From contig NZ_SMBY01000001.1 of the NCBI RefSeq assembly GCF_004342665.1, positions 534,950 to 598,949 on the forward strand: 64,000 nucleotides of DNA, written 5' to 3'. Of the stretch, positions 37,459 through 47,000 are shown piece after piece. The DNA is from Samsonia erythrinae. Its GTDB lineage: Bacteria > Pseudomonadota > Gammaproteobacteria > Enterobacterales > Enterobacteriaceae. The notes under the pieces were generated by a model, which worked only from the letters and a program-made list of their open reading frames with translations, was not told the DNA's origin and searched no databases. Both the position numbers and the translations under genes were made by a program. The number at the start of each line of letters is the position of its first letter. Position 1 is the stretch's first letter.

Positions 37459-38196
37459 ATGCGACCGATGATTCTGTTCAATCAGGTGAATAAATGGTAC
37501 GGGGAATATCAGGCCCTGACCAACGTCAGCGCCGAAATTAAAAGCGGCGAAGTGGTTGTGGTGTGCGGCCCGTCCGGATCCGGGAAGTCGACGTTAATCC
37601 GCACGGTCAACCGTCTTGAACCCATTGAGCAGGGGCAGATTCTGTTTGACGGCATCGATATTCATGGCTCCAGCACCCGGCTGAACCAACTGCGGACGCG
37701 AATTGGCTTCGTCTTTCAAAGCTTCAACCTGTTTCCGCACGTTTCGGTGCTGGAAAATATCATGATGTCGCCGGTGAAAGTCCTCGGCGAAAAGCGCGCC
37801 GAAGCCCGGCGCCATGCCGGGGAACTGCTGGAACGCGTAGGGCTGTCGCACAAGGCTGACGTTTACCCGGCGCAGCTTTCCGGCGGCCAGCAGCAGCGGG
37901 TGGCCATCGCCCGGGCGCTGGCGATGAAACCGCCGGTCATGCTGTTTGATGAACCGACATCCGCGCTCGACCCGGAGATGGTCGGCGAGGTGCTGAGCGT
38001 GATGCGCGGGCTGGCGCAGGAGGGGATGACCATGATGTGCGTCACCCATGAAATGAACTTTGCTCGCGACGTCGCGGATACGATCTGGTTTATGGATCAG
38101 GGGCAAATACTGGAAAAGTCCACGCCGGATAAATTCTTCACCGCGCCGCAGCACGCGCGCGCACGACGTTTCCTCAATGATTTACTGGTTCATTAG
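37459..38196 (+). CDS. Polar amino acid ABC transporter ATPase
   Basis: A 245-residue GlnQ/HisP-type ATPase with Walker [11 protein letters not shown]-loop [10 protein letters not shown], signature LSGGQQQR, Walker [16 protein letters not shown] and the H-loop [13 protein letters not shown]. An AAGGAGCAACC site precedes ATG 37459. It closes the SDR-permease-permease-ATPase operon. Confidence 0.95.
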   Translation: MRPMILFNQVNKWYGEYQALTNVSAEIKSGEVVVVCGPSGSGKSTLIRTVNRLEPIEQGQILFDGIDIHGSSTRLNQLRTRIGFVFQSFNLFPHVSVLENIMMSPVKVLGEKRAEARRHAGELLERVGLSHKADVYPAQLSGGQQQRVAIARALAMKPPVMLFDEPTSALDPEMVGEVLSVMRGLAQEGMTMMCVTHEMNFARDVADTIWFMDQGQILEKSTPDKFFTAPQHARARRFLNDLLVH

Positions 38197-38669
38197 CAAC
38201 CGAGCTAAACGAGTATCGCGCCCGGATGCATCGTCCGTTGAACCGATTATCCGCAACGAAGTCCAACATGTCTTTTCATGCCGGATGACCTTCTTTTTAA
38301 GGAAGAAAGGCCGAAAACTCTACTTTAGGCCGGTACTGAACAAAGGGAAGAGATCGCGATTATTGCAGGCATCATAGATGATAGATGAATGAGCAGGATT
38401 TTGGGTCAGGGCACTTTCGTGGTGAGGCCAATCCAGACCTGACATTCCAGGAACTTGAAATCAAATCATCCTTATATTGGCTCATATCTCATATAGAGAG
38501 AAGCCGCCATAGCATTCTGGCGGCTTAACTTTATGAGGAATGCTCAGATACTCCCTTCTCCAACTAATCAGGTTTACTCGCCTCGCGCAGGAGAAAGAGT
38601 ATCGACCTTAGCGCAGAAAGCCTGTTCTGACATAAAACAAACTGCACTCCCTCTTTATAAAAGACATGA
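38197..38669. other. Intergenic region downstream of the amino acid ATPase
   Basis: About 470 bases with no credible gene. A nine-base stem AAGCCGCCA/TGGCGGCTT at 38501-38526 (eight-base loop) could end transcription from the left. The next gene is convergent. Confidence 0.45.
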
Positions 38670-38900
38670 CTACTTTAACAGATCCGGTATGGCAGGAATC
38701 GCTGGTGCGTCGGCAATGTCTTTTGAGTCCATACGAAACGCCTGTGGATAATGGCTGCGGTCGGAACGGCGCGGCGGTTCTGTCGAGCGCCACGTATAGA
38801 TGCATCGATCGCATTGATATACCGTCCATATGCCGGAAACAGGGCTATGGGCCATTTCGTTTATGTGGTCATGACCACAGCGAGGACAAACTATGTTCAT
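38670..38900 (-). CDS. Hydroxyarylic acid decarboxylase subunit D (VdcD/EcdD-like)
   Basis: A 76-residue protein with two CxxC pairs (CPRCGHDH and CDRCIYTW) and HYPQAFRMDSKDIADAPAIPAIPDLL. This is the small third subunit of non-oxidative hydroxyarylic (vanillate/4-hydroxybenzoate) decarboxylases. The length and sequence look intact, with TTGGAG before ATG. It lies 17 bases after the truncated decarboxylase gene, so it is probably non-functional for lack of a partner. Confidence 0.88.
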   Translation of the reverse strand: MNIVCPRCGHDHINEMAHSPVSGIWTVYQCDRCIYTWRSTEPPRRSDRSHYPQAFRMDSKDIADAPAIPAIPDLLK

Positions 38901-38917
38901 TTTTTCTCCAATAATCT

Positions 38918-39725
38918 TTAGCGCTTTGCGTGAATGAGATCGGTGAGCTTTTTGATCCAGGCTGACGTTTCAGGCAGATCCCGTGCAGGCTGACTGAAAT
39001 GTCCGCGATCGTCAGGCGTAACTGGCGTCGTTGCGTCTATTACTAGCTTATCCGTAATACCAGAGGGAGATGAGCTTGGATCGAGTGCAACAACTGACAT
39101 GTTATGCAACTGAACCAGGTCTCCAGCGGCATTAACCTTTGTTGACAGCGCCCACATTACCTGTGGCAAATTAAACGGGTCCACATCTTCATCGACAACA
39201 ATCACCATCTTGAGATAGCCCAGACCATGAGGTGTGGTCATAGCTCGCACACCAACCGCTTTAGCAAATCCCCCATAACGTTTTTTGGTCGAAATAATGG
39301 CTAATAATCCATGGGTATACATCGCATTTACGGCCTGGACCTCAGGAAATTCAGCTTTAAGTTGTTTGTAGAGAGGGACACAGGTCGCGGGGCCGATAAG
39401 GTAATCGACCTCTGTCCAGGGCATACCCAGATAAAGTGTTTCAAAAATAGGCTGTGTGCGATAAGACACCTTATCTATGCGGATAACGGGCATGCTGTGA
39501 CCACCGGAGTAATGGCCGGTAAACTCGCCAAAAGGTCCTTCTAATTCCCGCTTACGACTCTCAATCACACCTTCAATAACCACTTCTGAGCCCCATGGAA
39601 CGTCAAATCCGGTAAGCGGAGCGGTGGCGATAGGATAGGCCGAACCGCGTATCGCTCCGGCCATTTCGTATTCGGATTGATCATAGCGTAAAGGGGTCGA
39701 GGCCATCACGTACATAAAGGAGTAT
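38918..39725 (-). pseudogene. UbiD-family hydroxyarylic acid decarboxylase, N-terminally truncated
   Basis: The frame encodes the C-terminal 265 or so residues of a VdcC/EcdC-type UbiD decarboxylase that is normally about 475 long: ASTPLRYDQSEYEMAGAIRGS, GFDVPWGSEVVIEG, GPFGEFTGHYSGG, YLGMPWTEVDYLIGPATCVPL. Family-like sequence begins at about 39712 (MYVMASTPL). Upstream residues do not match, and the divergent MarR gene starts right there. About 200 residues, including part of the prenylated-FMN site, are missing, as is any B subunit (Pad1/UbiX-like). A deletion between regulator and operon explains this. Confidence 0.85.
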
Positions 39726-39728
39726 TTT

Positions 39729-40157
39729 TTGTTCGATAACACTTTATTTCATGTTATGCGTGTTTTATTGCAGGAACATACCGCACGATGGACGACACTC
39801 GTCCCGGATCTCACGAAGCCTCAATATGCGGTACTGGAAGCATTGATGATATCCGGAGATTTGGATCAGATTGCTCTTGGGCATGCGAGCGCGACGACAA
39901 AAGCGACACTGACAGAAATGCTGGGCCGAATGGAACAGCGCGGACTCATTGAGCGTCAAAATGATAAAACAGACAAGCGAAGAAGAATTGTCCGTCTTAC
40001 CGCGGTAGGCGAAGCAAAGCTGGTTGCGATTCGCCCGTTTGCTGAGAGCATTACTAACAGCATGATGACGGGCTTGTCAGCTCAGGAGCAAGAAACACTC
40101 ATCGCACTGCTGGCTAAAGTTAGAAAAGGGGTAGCGGCGACTCAGGAACAATGTTAA
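39729..40157 (+). CDS. MarR-family regulator of the decarboxylase locus
   Basis: A 142-residue MarR protein: LPDLTKPQYAVLEALMISG, ATTKATLTEMLGRMEQRGLIERQNDKTDKRRRIVRLTAVGEAKL is the winged helix. It resembles the MarR regulators that lie divergent to hydroxyarylic decarboxylase operons. It uses TTG at 39729 with AAAGGAG seven bases upstream, or an ATG further in. The promoter region seems removed by the same deletion that cut the decarboxylase gene, so expression is doubtful. Confidence 0.82.
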   Translation: MFDNTLFHVMRVLLQEHTARWTTLVPDLTKPQYAVLEALMISGDLDQIALGHASATTKATLTEMLGRMEQRGLIERQNDKTDKRRRIVRLTAVGEAKLVAIRPFAESITNSMMTGLSAQEQETLIALLAKVRKGVAATQEQC

Positions 40158-40239
40158 TCGAGACAAAACAATTACTACTTGTACGCTGTACGCTCAGAAC
40201 AAGTCGTCTGCATTCTTGCATTTTTGGACTGTCCCCGAA

Positions 40240-40406
40240 CCCGTAGACAAATCTGCCCTGCGGGTTTCCTTGCCACAAAAATAGTATCTGAAGAACCAGA
40301 AACGTGAACCAGTCGGTTTAACGTGAAGGTACAGACCGTGTGAATCGGATCGTTTTATGGGGGTAACAGGTGGTTGTAAGTTGCGGATTTTTGAGGCGCT
40401 GCGACA
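40240..40406 (-). pseudogene. Tyrosine integrase N-terminal fragment (copy 1)
   Basis: On the minus strand the frame reads SASKIRNLQPPVTPIKRSD, SHGLYLHVKPTGSRFWFFRY and GKE, the N-terminal arm-binding domain of P4-type integrases. Nothing of the catalytic domain follows. The same N-terminus recurs at 54.7 and 57.5 kb. Confidence 0.7.
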
Positions 40407-40790
40407 ACCCCATCGGCCCATGTCGTCAATCGTTGAACGGAAAAAAATCAACATCGAAAGATGAGATTGCCGGTGGGGGAATGGCGTCAGCAAAAGGCGT
40501 GCATCAACCGCGCAAATATCCGTTGTGGCGGCTGCACTTACCGTATCGGATAGGGCGGAAGATCATGCTGACGAACGGCATCGCCGCGTGCCGGTATCGG
40601 GGATGTTATGTCATTGAGGGACACCGCCGTATTCTCTTTTCTTTTGACGTGAGATTTGAATGCGGTTCGACGTCACCTCTGCTTTACATAACCTCTGCTT
40701 TAAGGTAGAGCAACATTGCACCAATTCAAGTCAGGCGAGGATGATACAGAACTTCACGAGAAAAAATACTCATTAGATTCATTGTGTTAA
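40407..40790. other. Intergenic region between the integrase fragment and the urea operon
   Basis: No gene with a ribosome site. It holds a 12-base direct repeat ACCTCTGCTTTA (40675-40686 and 40691-40702) and an NtrC-like half-site TGCACCA at 40717-40723, about 78 bases upstream of the sigma-54 element. Both may matter for activation of atzF. Confidence 0.4.
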
Positions 40791-40794
40791 AAAA

Positions 40795-40811
40795 TGGCAT
40801 GTGTCTTGCTT
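40795..40811 (+). promoter_or_regulatory. Sigma-54 promoter candidate for the urea operon
   Basis: TGGCATGTGTCTTGCTT has the invariant GG (40796-40797) and GC (40808-40809) at the exact 12-base register of -24/-12 promoters, followed by T-rich bases. Transcription would start near 40821, about 28 bases before the atzF ATG. It fits nitrogen-limited control of a urea-use operon. Confidence 0.7.
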
Positions 40812-40823
40812 TAGGTATTCCAT

Positions 40824-40835
40824 CTTGTATACCAG
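40824..40835. promoter_or_regulatory. GntR-type operator candidate at the urea operon start
   Basis: CTTGTATACCAG is a 12-base palindrome with one mismatched pair and a GTATAC core. It overlaps the predicted transcription start. The GntR protein encoded inside the operon (46275) is the likely ligand. Confidence 0.5.
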
Positions 40836-40848
40836 TTGGAATTCACAC

Positions 40849-42645
40849 ATGGCATCAACCTTCGGATTCACACTTCAGGATTGGCAACACCGCTATCGGC
40901 AGGACCCCCAATGCATCAGTTCATTGCTGGCGGCGCATCTCGACGCTATCGACCGGCAGGATAATGCGTGGATCTATCTCGCCACACCCGCACAATTGCA
41001 GGCACAAATCGAACCGCTGCTGACGCGTTACCAGCGTAATCCGGCGGCGCTGCCGCTGTTCGGCGTCCCTTTCGCAGTGAAAGACAATATTGATGTGGCA
41101 GGCTGGCCAACCAGCGCAGCCTGTCCGGCCTCGACTTACACCGCCGAAGCGGATGCGTTTGTGGTGGCTCAGTTGAAAGCGGCGGGGGCGGTAGCGATCG
41201 GCAAAACCAACCTCGACCAGTATGCGACAGGGTTAGTCGGTACGCGCTCCCCGTTTGGGGCGGTGAGAAATACATTTAACCCTGACTATGTCAGCGGCGG
41301 TTCCAGTTCGGGGTCCGCTTCGGTACTGGCGCGTGGTCTGGTGGGATTTTCACTCGGAACCGACACGGCCGGTTCCGGGCGCGTACCGGCGGGCTTTAAC
41401 AACATCGTGGGACTTAAGCCGACTAAAGGCTGGCTGTCTGCCAGCGGTGTAGTGCCCGCCTGCCGCCTGAATGACACCATTTCCGTATTTGCCTTAACCG
41501 TTGAGGATGCCTTTGCGGTCGCGACTGTTGCAGGCGGCTACGATGCCGGAGATGCCTACTCACGCAGCAACCCCTATACCGCGCCAGCCAGCTTCAAGGC
41601 GCAGCCGGATTTTGCGATTCCGGCCACGCCGGAATTCTTTGGCGATAAGCAGGCCGAAACGGCCTGGCTGCATGCGTTGGAGCAACTGCAAGCGGGCGGT
41701 GCCACATTGCACCCTATCGATTTCACCCCATTCCACCGACTCGCTGAACAGCTCTATTACGGCCCGTGGGTCGCTGAGCGTACCGCCGCGGTCGGCGAGA
41801 TGATCAAGCGCCCTGAAGATATGGATCCGGTGGTGTACGGCATAGTCAGCGGCGGCCTGAAATATACCGCCGTAGAGGCTTATCAGGCCGAGTACCTGCG
41901 TGCGGAGCTGGCGCGTCAAATCCAGCAAACGCTGGCGCAGTTTGATGCCGTCGTGGTGCCGACCTCGCCCACGATTCGTACGCTGGAGGAGATGACGCAA
42001 GAACCGGTGCATTACAACTCGCAGTTCGGCACCTACACCAATTTCACTAACCTCGCCGACCTTAGCGCACTGGCACTGCCTGGACCATTCCGTGCCGATG
42101 GTCTGCCAGCGGGCATCACGCTGATCGCGCCTGCCTGGCACGATCGCGCACTGGCCAGTTTTGGCCTGCGTTGGCAGCAGCAGATGGCGTTGCCCTTGGG
42201 TGCCACCGGCAAACCGCAACTCGCGCAGCACGCGCCATTACCTGTCTCAGCCGAACACGTGCGCGTGGCGGTGGTCGGCGCGCATCTCACCGGTATGCCG
42301 CTCAACTTCCAGCTGACTACCCGCAATGCGGTATGGGTGGAAGAGACGCAAACCGCCGGCAACTATCGTCTGTTTGCCTTGCTGGAGGGGCCGATTAAGA
42401 AGCCGGGCCTGTTGCGCGGCGACAGCGGTGCAGCGATCACCGTCGAATTGTGGGATATCCCCTTAGCGCGTTTTGGTGAATTCGTGGCTGAAATCCCGGC
42501 ACCGCTCGGTATCGGTTCACTGACGCTGGCCGATGGCCGCACGGTGAAAGGATTTATCTGCGAACCGGCGGTGTTGACGCAAGCGCTGGAAATTACTGAA
42601 TTCGGCGGCTGGCGTAACTGGCTGGCCTCTCAGGAGGGGAAATAA
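40849..42645 (+). CDS. atzF: Allophanate hydrolase
   Basis: It hydrolyses allophanate to ammonia and CO2, the second step of urea amidolysis. The N-terminal amidase-signature domain (to about 450) has the Lys78 (FAVKDNID), cis-Ser152 (GGSSSGSA) and nucleophile Ser176 (DTAGSGRVPAG) triad. A C-terminal allophanate-hydrolase-specific domain follows (VAVVGAHLTGMPLNFQL to the end). The 598 residues match AtzF. I chose ATG 40849 because conserved sequence begins there; the frame is open upstream, but that would place the start within the sigma-54 promoter. It is followed after two bases by uca. Confidence 0.95.
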   Translation: MASTFGFTLQDWQHRYRQDPQCISSLLAAHLDAIDRQDNAWIYLATPAQLQAQIEPLLTRYQRNPAALPLFGVPFAVKDNIDVAGWPTSAACPASTYTAEADAFVVAQLKAAGAVAIGKTNLDQYATGLVGTRSPFGAVRNTFNPDYVSGGSSSGSASVLARGLVGFSLGTDTAGSGRVPAGFNNIVGLKPTKGWLSASGVVPACRLNDTISVFALTVEDAFAVATVAGGYDAGDAYSRSNPYTAPASFKAQPDFAIPATPEFFGDKQAETAWLHALEQLQAGGATLHPIDFTPFHRLAEQLYYGPWVAERTAAVGEMIKRPEDMDPVVYGIVSGGLKYTAVEAYQAEYLRAELARQIQQTLAQFDAVVVPTSPTIRTLEEMTQEPVHYNSQFGTYTNFTNLADLSALALPGPFRADGLPAGITLIAPAWHDRALASFGLRWQQQMALPLGATGKPQLAQHAPLPVSAEHVRVAVVGAHLTGMPLNFQLTTRNAVWVEETQTAGNYRLFALLEGPIKKPGLLRGDSGAAITVELWDIPLARFGEFVAEIPAPLGIGSLTLADGRTVKGFICEPAVLTQALEITEFGGWRNWLASQEGK

Positions 42646-42647
42646 TC

Positions 42648-45600
42648 ATGTTCAACACTGTTTTGATTGCCAACCGTGGCGAAATCGCCTGCCGTGCCAT
42701 TCGTACCCTGAAGCGCCTCGGCGTGAAAAGCGTTGCCGTTTACTCAGATGCCGATCGCAATGCTCGTCACGTCACAGAAGCCGATGTGGCGATTGCGCTC
42801 GGCGGTGATAAAGCCAGCGACAGCTATCTGTGTATTGATAAAATTCTGAGCGCCGCCAAAGAGACCGGTGCAGAAGCCATCTGGCCTGGCTACGGCTTCC
42901 TCTCTGAAAGCCTGCCGTTTGCCGCGGCCTGTGAAGATGCGGGCATTGCATTTGTCGGCCCGACAGCGCAGCAGATCGGCGAGTTTGGTTTGAAACACCG
43001 CGCACGTGAGCTGGCGGCCAATGCCGGTGTGCCGATGACACCCGGTACGTCATTACTGGATTCACTGGAAGAAGCAATCAGCGCCGCGAAAAACATCGGT
43101 TACCCTGTGATGCTGAAAAGCACCGCGGGCGGTGGCGGGATTGGTTTGAATCGCTGTGCCGATGAAGACGCACTGCGCAACGCCTGGGAAAGCGTGCGCC
43201 GTCTTGGCGAACATTTCTTTAGCGATGCCGGGGTATTCTTAGAGCGCTGCATTGATCGCGCCCGTCACATCGAAGTACAGATTTTTGGCGATGGCAGCGG
43301 CAAAGTGATTGCCTTCGGCGAGCGCGACTGTTCAGTGCAGCGTCGCAATCAGAAAGTCGTGGAAGAAACGCCCGCGCCCAACCTCCCGCAGGTGACACGT
43401 GAAGCGTTACTGGCCTCAGCCGTACGCCTGGGTGAATTGGTCAACTACCGTAGCGCTGGCACCGTTGAATATATCTATGACGTCGAACAAGATGCGTTCT
43501 ACTTCCTCGAAGTAAATACCCGTTTGCAGGTGGAGCATCCGGTCACGGAGTGTGTCACCGGTCTCGATTTAGTGGAGTTAATGCTGAACGTCGCGGCGGG
43601 GGATGCTATTGACTGGGCGCGCCTACAGCAGGAGCCTAGAGGCGCATCCATTGAAGTGCGTATCTACGCTGAAGATCCGCTGAAAAATTTCCAGCCAAGC
43701 CCTGGCGTGCTGACCAACGTCACCTTCCCGGAAAATGTGCGTGTGGATGGCTGGATCGACACCGGCACCGAAGTTTCCGCGTTTTACGATCCGATGATCG
43801 CCAAACTGATTGTTCACGCAGATACGCGTGAAGCCGCACTGGTGAAGATGCAGCAGGCGCTGGATGCGACCCAACTGCATGGCATCGCCACCAACCTCGA
43901 CTATCTGCGTCAAATCGTGGCGACCGATGCTTTCCACAGCGGCAAGGTATGGACTCGCTTCCTCGACAACTTCACTCCATCTGCCTGCGTGATCGAAGTG
44001 ATGCAACCGGGTACTTTCAGCAGCATTCAGGATTTCCCTGGTCGCCTCGGTTATTGGGATATCGGCGTTCCGCCTTCCGGCCCAATGGATGACTTTGCCT
44101 TCCGCCTTGCTAACCGAATTGTGGGCAACCACGACAGCGCAGCCGGACTGGAATTTACTCTGCAAGGCCCTACGCTGCGTTTTCATAGCGATGCGGTGAT
44201 TGCCCTGACCGGTGCCGATTGCCCGGCAGATTTGGATGGCGCCAGGCTGGCTTACTGGCAGCCGATTAGCGTCAAAGCCGGGCAAACCTTGACCTTAGGC
44301 CGCGCGCAGAGCGGTTGTCGCACCTATTTGGCCGTGCGCAACGGTTTTGATGTACCGGAATACCTTGGTAGCCGTTCTACCTTTTCACTCGGTCAGTTTG
44401 GTGGTCATGCCGGACGCACTCTGCGCGTGGCTGATATGCTGCCGATCTCCCAACCGCTGCTGGCGGCCTGCACCACGCCAGCGCCCGTCAGCGAGCCTCA
44501 GGCGCTGGATCATGCGTTGGTGCCACATTATGGCAACGAGTGGCGCATCGGTGTGTTGTACGGACCACACGGTGCGCCAGACTTCTTTACTCAGGCCGCT
44601 ATCGATGAATTTTTTGCCAGCGACTGGACGGTACACTACAACTCCAACCGCCTTGGTGTGCGCTTAGCGGGCCCCAAACCGACATGGACGCGTGCCAACG
44701 GCGGCGAGGCCGGGCTACATCCCTCCAACGTACACGACTGCGAATACGCCATTGGCGCGGTGAACTTTACCGGTGACTTCCCGGTGATCCTGACGAATGA
44801 CGGGCCAAGCCTCGGCGGTTTTGTCTGTCCTGTGACCATTGCCAAAGCCGAGCTGTGGAAAGTTGGTCAGGTTAAGCCCGGCGATCGTATTCGCTTCCAT
44901 CCGATCAGCGTGGAAGAGGCGGTTGCGCTGGAAAAAGCGCAGGCGGAGTGCGTGACTACGCTCCGCAGCTATCACGCGACGACGTTTGACGTACCGTCAC
45001 TGGCGGTCACTGCGTTTGGTTCCGCGACATTGCTGGCGTCGCTGCCCGCCACAGAAACAACACCCGCCGCCGTTTATCGTCAGGCCGGTGACAAATATGT
45101 GCTGATTGAATACGGCGATAACGTGCTCGATTTGGCGCTGCGTCTGCGCGTGCATTTACTGATGAGTGCGCTCCGCGAGCGTGCGGTGCCTGGCGTGGAA
45201 GAGTTATCGCCGGGTGTGCGCTCTCTGCAAGTGCGCTATGACAGCCTGATCCTCAGCCAGCGGCAACTGATGGAGCTGCTGCTGGAATTGGAAGCCGGCT
45301 TGGGTGATGTCAGTCAGCTGAAAGTGCCGTCACGCATTGTCTGGATGCCGATGGCGTTTGAAGACAGCGCCACTCTTGGTGCCGTCGAACGCTATAAAGA
45401 AACCGTGCGCGCCAATGCGCCATGGCTGCCGAATAACGTTGATTTTATCCAGCGTATTAACGGGCTGGAGAGTCGCGAGGCCGTGCGCGATACCCTCTTT
45501 GACGCGAGCTATCTGATCCTCGGACTGGGCGACGTGTATCTGGGAGCACCCTGTGCAGTGCCCATCGATCCGCGTCACCGCTTGCTCAGTTCTAAATATA

Positions 45601-46265
45601 ACCCGGCGCGGACATTCACCGCGGAAGGCACGGTGGGCATCGGCGGCATGTACATGTGTATCTACGGTATGGACTCGCCCGGTGGTTATCAACTGGTGGG
45701 GCGCACGTTACCGATCTGGAACAAATTCCTCAAAAACGATCAGTTCGCGCAGAACGAGCCATGGCTGTTGAAATTCTTCGATCAGGTGCGCTTCTATCCG
45801 GTCACCGAAGATGAGCTTACCCAACTGCGCGACGATTTCCGCGAGGGCCGTGTCAATCTTCGTATTGAAGAAACGCTGTTTGATTTCGCGCAACACCAGC
45901 AGTTCCTCTCTGAAAACGCGGCGTCTATTCGCGCCTTCCGCCAGCGTCAGGCAGCCGCGTTCGAACAGGAAGTCACGCTTTGGGAACGGGATGAAGAACC
46001 CGAGCCCACACTGATGACAGAAACAGCGTTAGACGACATCGACAATCAGGCGCTTGTTCCTGTCAGCGCAGATATGAACGGCAACATCTGGAAAGTGTTG
46101 GTGCAGCCGGGTGATGAAGTGGAGAGCGGTCAGACGCTGGTCATTGTGGAAGCAATGAAAATGGAACTGGCGATTGTCGCCCCGCAGGGGGGAACGGTGA
46201 AACGCATTGCGTGTCAGGCTGGGCGTCCGGTGAGTCCGGGCGACCCCCTATTGTGGTTGGAATAA
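42648..46265 (+). CDS. uca: Urea carboxylase (biotin-dependent)
   Basis: It carboxylates urea to allophanate with ATP and bicarbonate. The 1205 residues comprise biotin carboxylase (1-445: ANRGEIACRAIRTLKRLGV, KSTAGGGGIG, FYFLEVNTRLQVEHPVTE), a KipA/AHS2-like carboxyltransferase half (about 450-770), a KipI/AHS1-like half (about 810-1030) and a biotinyl domain with Lys1171 in VEAMKMEL. No DUF1989 (carboxyguanidine deiminase-type) genes are near and the next transporter is a urea type, so urea is a better substrate guess than guanidine. It lies in an operon with atzF and urt. Confidence 0.95.
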   Translation: MFNTVLIANRGEIACRAIRTLKRLGVKSVAVYSDADRNARHVTEADVAIALGGDKASDSYLCIDKILSAAKETGAEAIWPGYGFLSESLPFAAACEDAGIAFVGPTAQQIGEFGLKHRARELAANAGVPMTPGTSLLDSLEEAISAAKNIGYPVMLKSTAGGGGIGLNRCADEDALRNAWESVRRLGEHFFSDAGVFLERCIDRARHIEVQIFGDGSGKVIAFGERDCSVQRRNQKVVEETPAPNLPQVTREALLASAVRLGELVNYRSAGTVEYIYDVEQDAFYFLEVNTRLQVEHPVTECVTGLDLVELMLNVAAGDAIDWARLQQEPRGASIEVRIYAEDPLKNFQPSPGVLTNVTFPENVRVDGWIDTGTEVSAFYDPMIAKLIVHADTREAALVKMQQALDATQLHGIATNLDYLRQIVATDAFHSGKVWTRFLDNFTPSACVIEVMQPGTFSSIQDFPGRLGYWDIGVPPSGPMDDFAFRLANRIVGNHDSAAGLEFTLQGPTLRFHSDAVIALTGADCPADLDGARLAYWQPISVKAGQTLTLGRAQSGCRTYLAVRNGFDVPEYLGSRSTFSLGQFGGHAGRTLRVADMLPISQPLLAACTTPAPVSEPQALDHALVPHYGNEWRIGVLYGPHGAPDFFTQAAIDEFFASDWTVHYNSNRLGVRLAGPKPTWTRANGGEAGLHPSNVHDCEYAIGAVNFTGDFPVILTNDGPSLGGFVCPVTIAKAELWKVGQVKPGDRIRFHPISVEEAVALEKAQAECVTTLRSYHATTFDVPSLAVTAFGSATLLASLPATETTPAAVYRQAGDKYVLIEYGDNVLDLALRLRVHLLMSALRERAVPGVEELSPGVRSLQVRYDSLILSQRQLMELLLELEAGLGDVSQLKVPSRIVWMPMAFEDSATLGAVERYKETVRANAPWLPNNVDFIQRINGLESREAVRDTLFDASYLILGLGDVYLGAPCAVPIDPRHRLLSSKYNPARTFTAEGTVGIGGMYMCIYGMDSPGGYQLVGRTLPIWNKFLKNDQFAQNEPWLLKFFDQVRFYPVTEDELTQLRDDFREGRVNLRIEETLFDFAQHQQFLSENAASIRAFRQRQAAAFEQEVTLWERDEEPEPTLMTETALDDIDNQALVPVSADMNGNIWKVLVQPGDEVESGQTLVIVEAMKMELAIVAPQGGTVKRIACQAGRPVSPGDPLLWLE

Positions 46266-46274
46266 GGAGCGGAA

Positions 46275-46973
46275 ATGAATCACAACCTGCGTAGCAGAGG
46301 GCGTCCTGAAGCTTTGGCGGAGAAGGTGTATCAGGCCCTGAAACAGGACATTTTTGATTACCGTTTAATGCCCGGCGACCGCTTTAGCGAAAACGAAATC
46401 GCCGAGCGGTTTGACGTAAGCCGTACGCCGGTGCGTCAGGCGCTGTTCTGGCTGGAGCGCGAGGGCTATGTCGAAGTGTGGTTTCGTAGCGGTTGGCAGG
46501 TGAAGCCATTCGACTTCGAATACTTCGAGGAACTGTACGACTTCCGCACCGTACTGGAACGCGAAGCCGTGCGCCGTCTCTGTGCGCTGCCGCCGCTTAC
46601 CTGCGCTGAAGCGCTCACCGCGCTGAAAAGCGTTTGGATTGACTCTCCACGTTTGGAGGACGGCAAAGCGGTATCGGTTCAGGACGAAGCGTTTCATATG
46701 GCACTCGTGGCGACCGCCGGCAATAAAGAGATCGCGCGCATCCACGCGGAGTTGACCGAAAAAATTCGCATCATCCGACGTCTCGACTTTACGTGTGACG
46801 ATCGGGTGGAGGCGACATACCGCGAACACGCTCAGATTTTACAGGCGATTTTCCAGCAACAAACCGAGGAGGCTCTGCGCATTTTAACCAACCATATTGC
46901 CGTGAGTAAGGCAGAGGTCCGCAAGATTACCTTACACATGTTACAGCAGGCGCGGCTTCAGCCAATTGAATAA
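46275..46973 (+). CDS. GntR-family regulator (FCD) of the urea operon
   Basis: A 232-residue regulator with an N-terminal winged helix (LPGDRFSENEIAERFDVSRTPVRQALFWLEREGYVEV) and a C-terminal FCD ligand domain. It sits within the operon, nine bases after uca and 27 bases before urtA, so it would control its own transcript. GTATAC-core sites in front of atzF are plausible targets. The ligand is unknown; allophanate or urea would make sense. Confidence 0.9.
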   Translation: MNHNLRSRGRPEALAEKVYQALKQDIFDYRLMPGDRFSENEIAERFDVSRTPVRQALFWLEREGYVEVWFRSGWQVKPFDFEYFEELYDFRTVLEREAVRRLCALPPLTCAEALTALKSVWIDSPRLEDGKAVSVQDEAFHMALVATAGNKEIARIHAELTEKIRIIRRLDFTCDDRVEATYREHAQILQAIFQQQTEEALRILTNHIAVSKAEVRKITLHMLQQARLQPIE

Positions 46974-47000
46974 AAAACTTACACATTAAGAGGGTTAACG

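Noticed and set aside
40370..40708. 112-residue frame upstream of the urea operon
   Set aside because: It begins inside the integrase remnant on the other strand, has no ribosome site and no recognisable motif.
40680..40848. Guanidine-I (ykkC) riboswitch upstream of the urea carboxylase operon
   Set aside because: I looked for the conserved ACGR-containing ykkC core and stems and found none; a sigma-54 promoter explains the region better.
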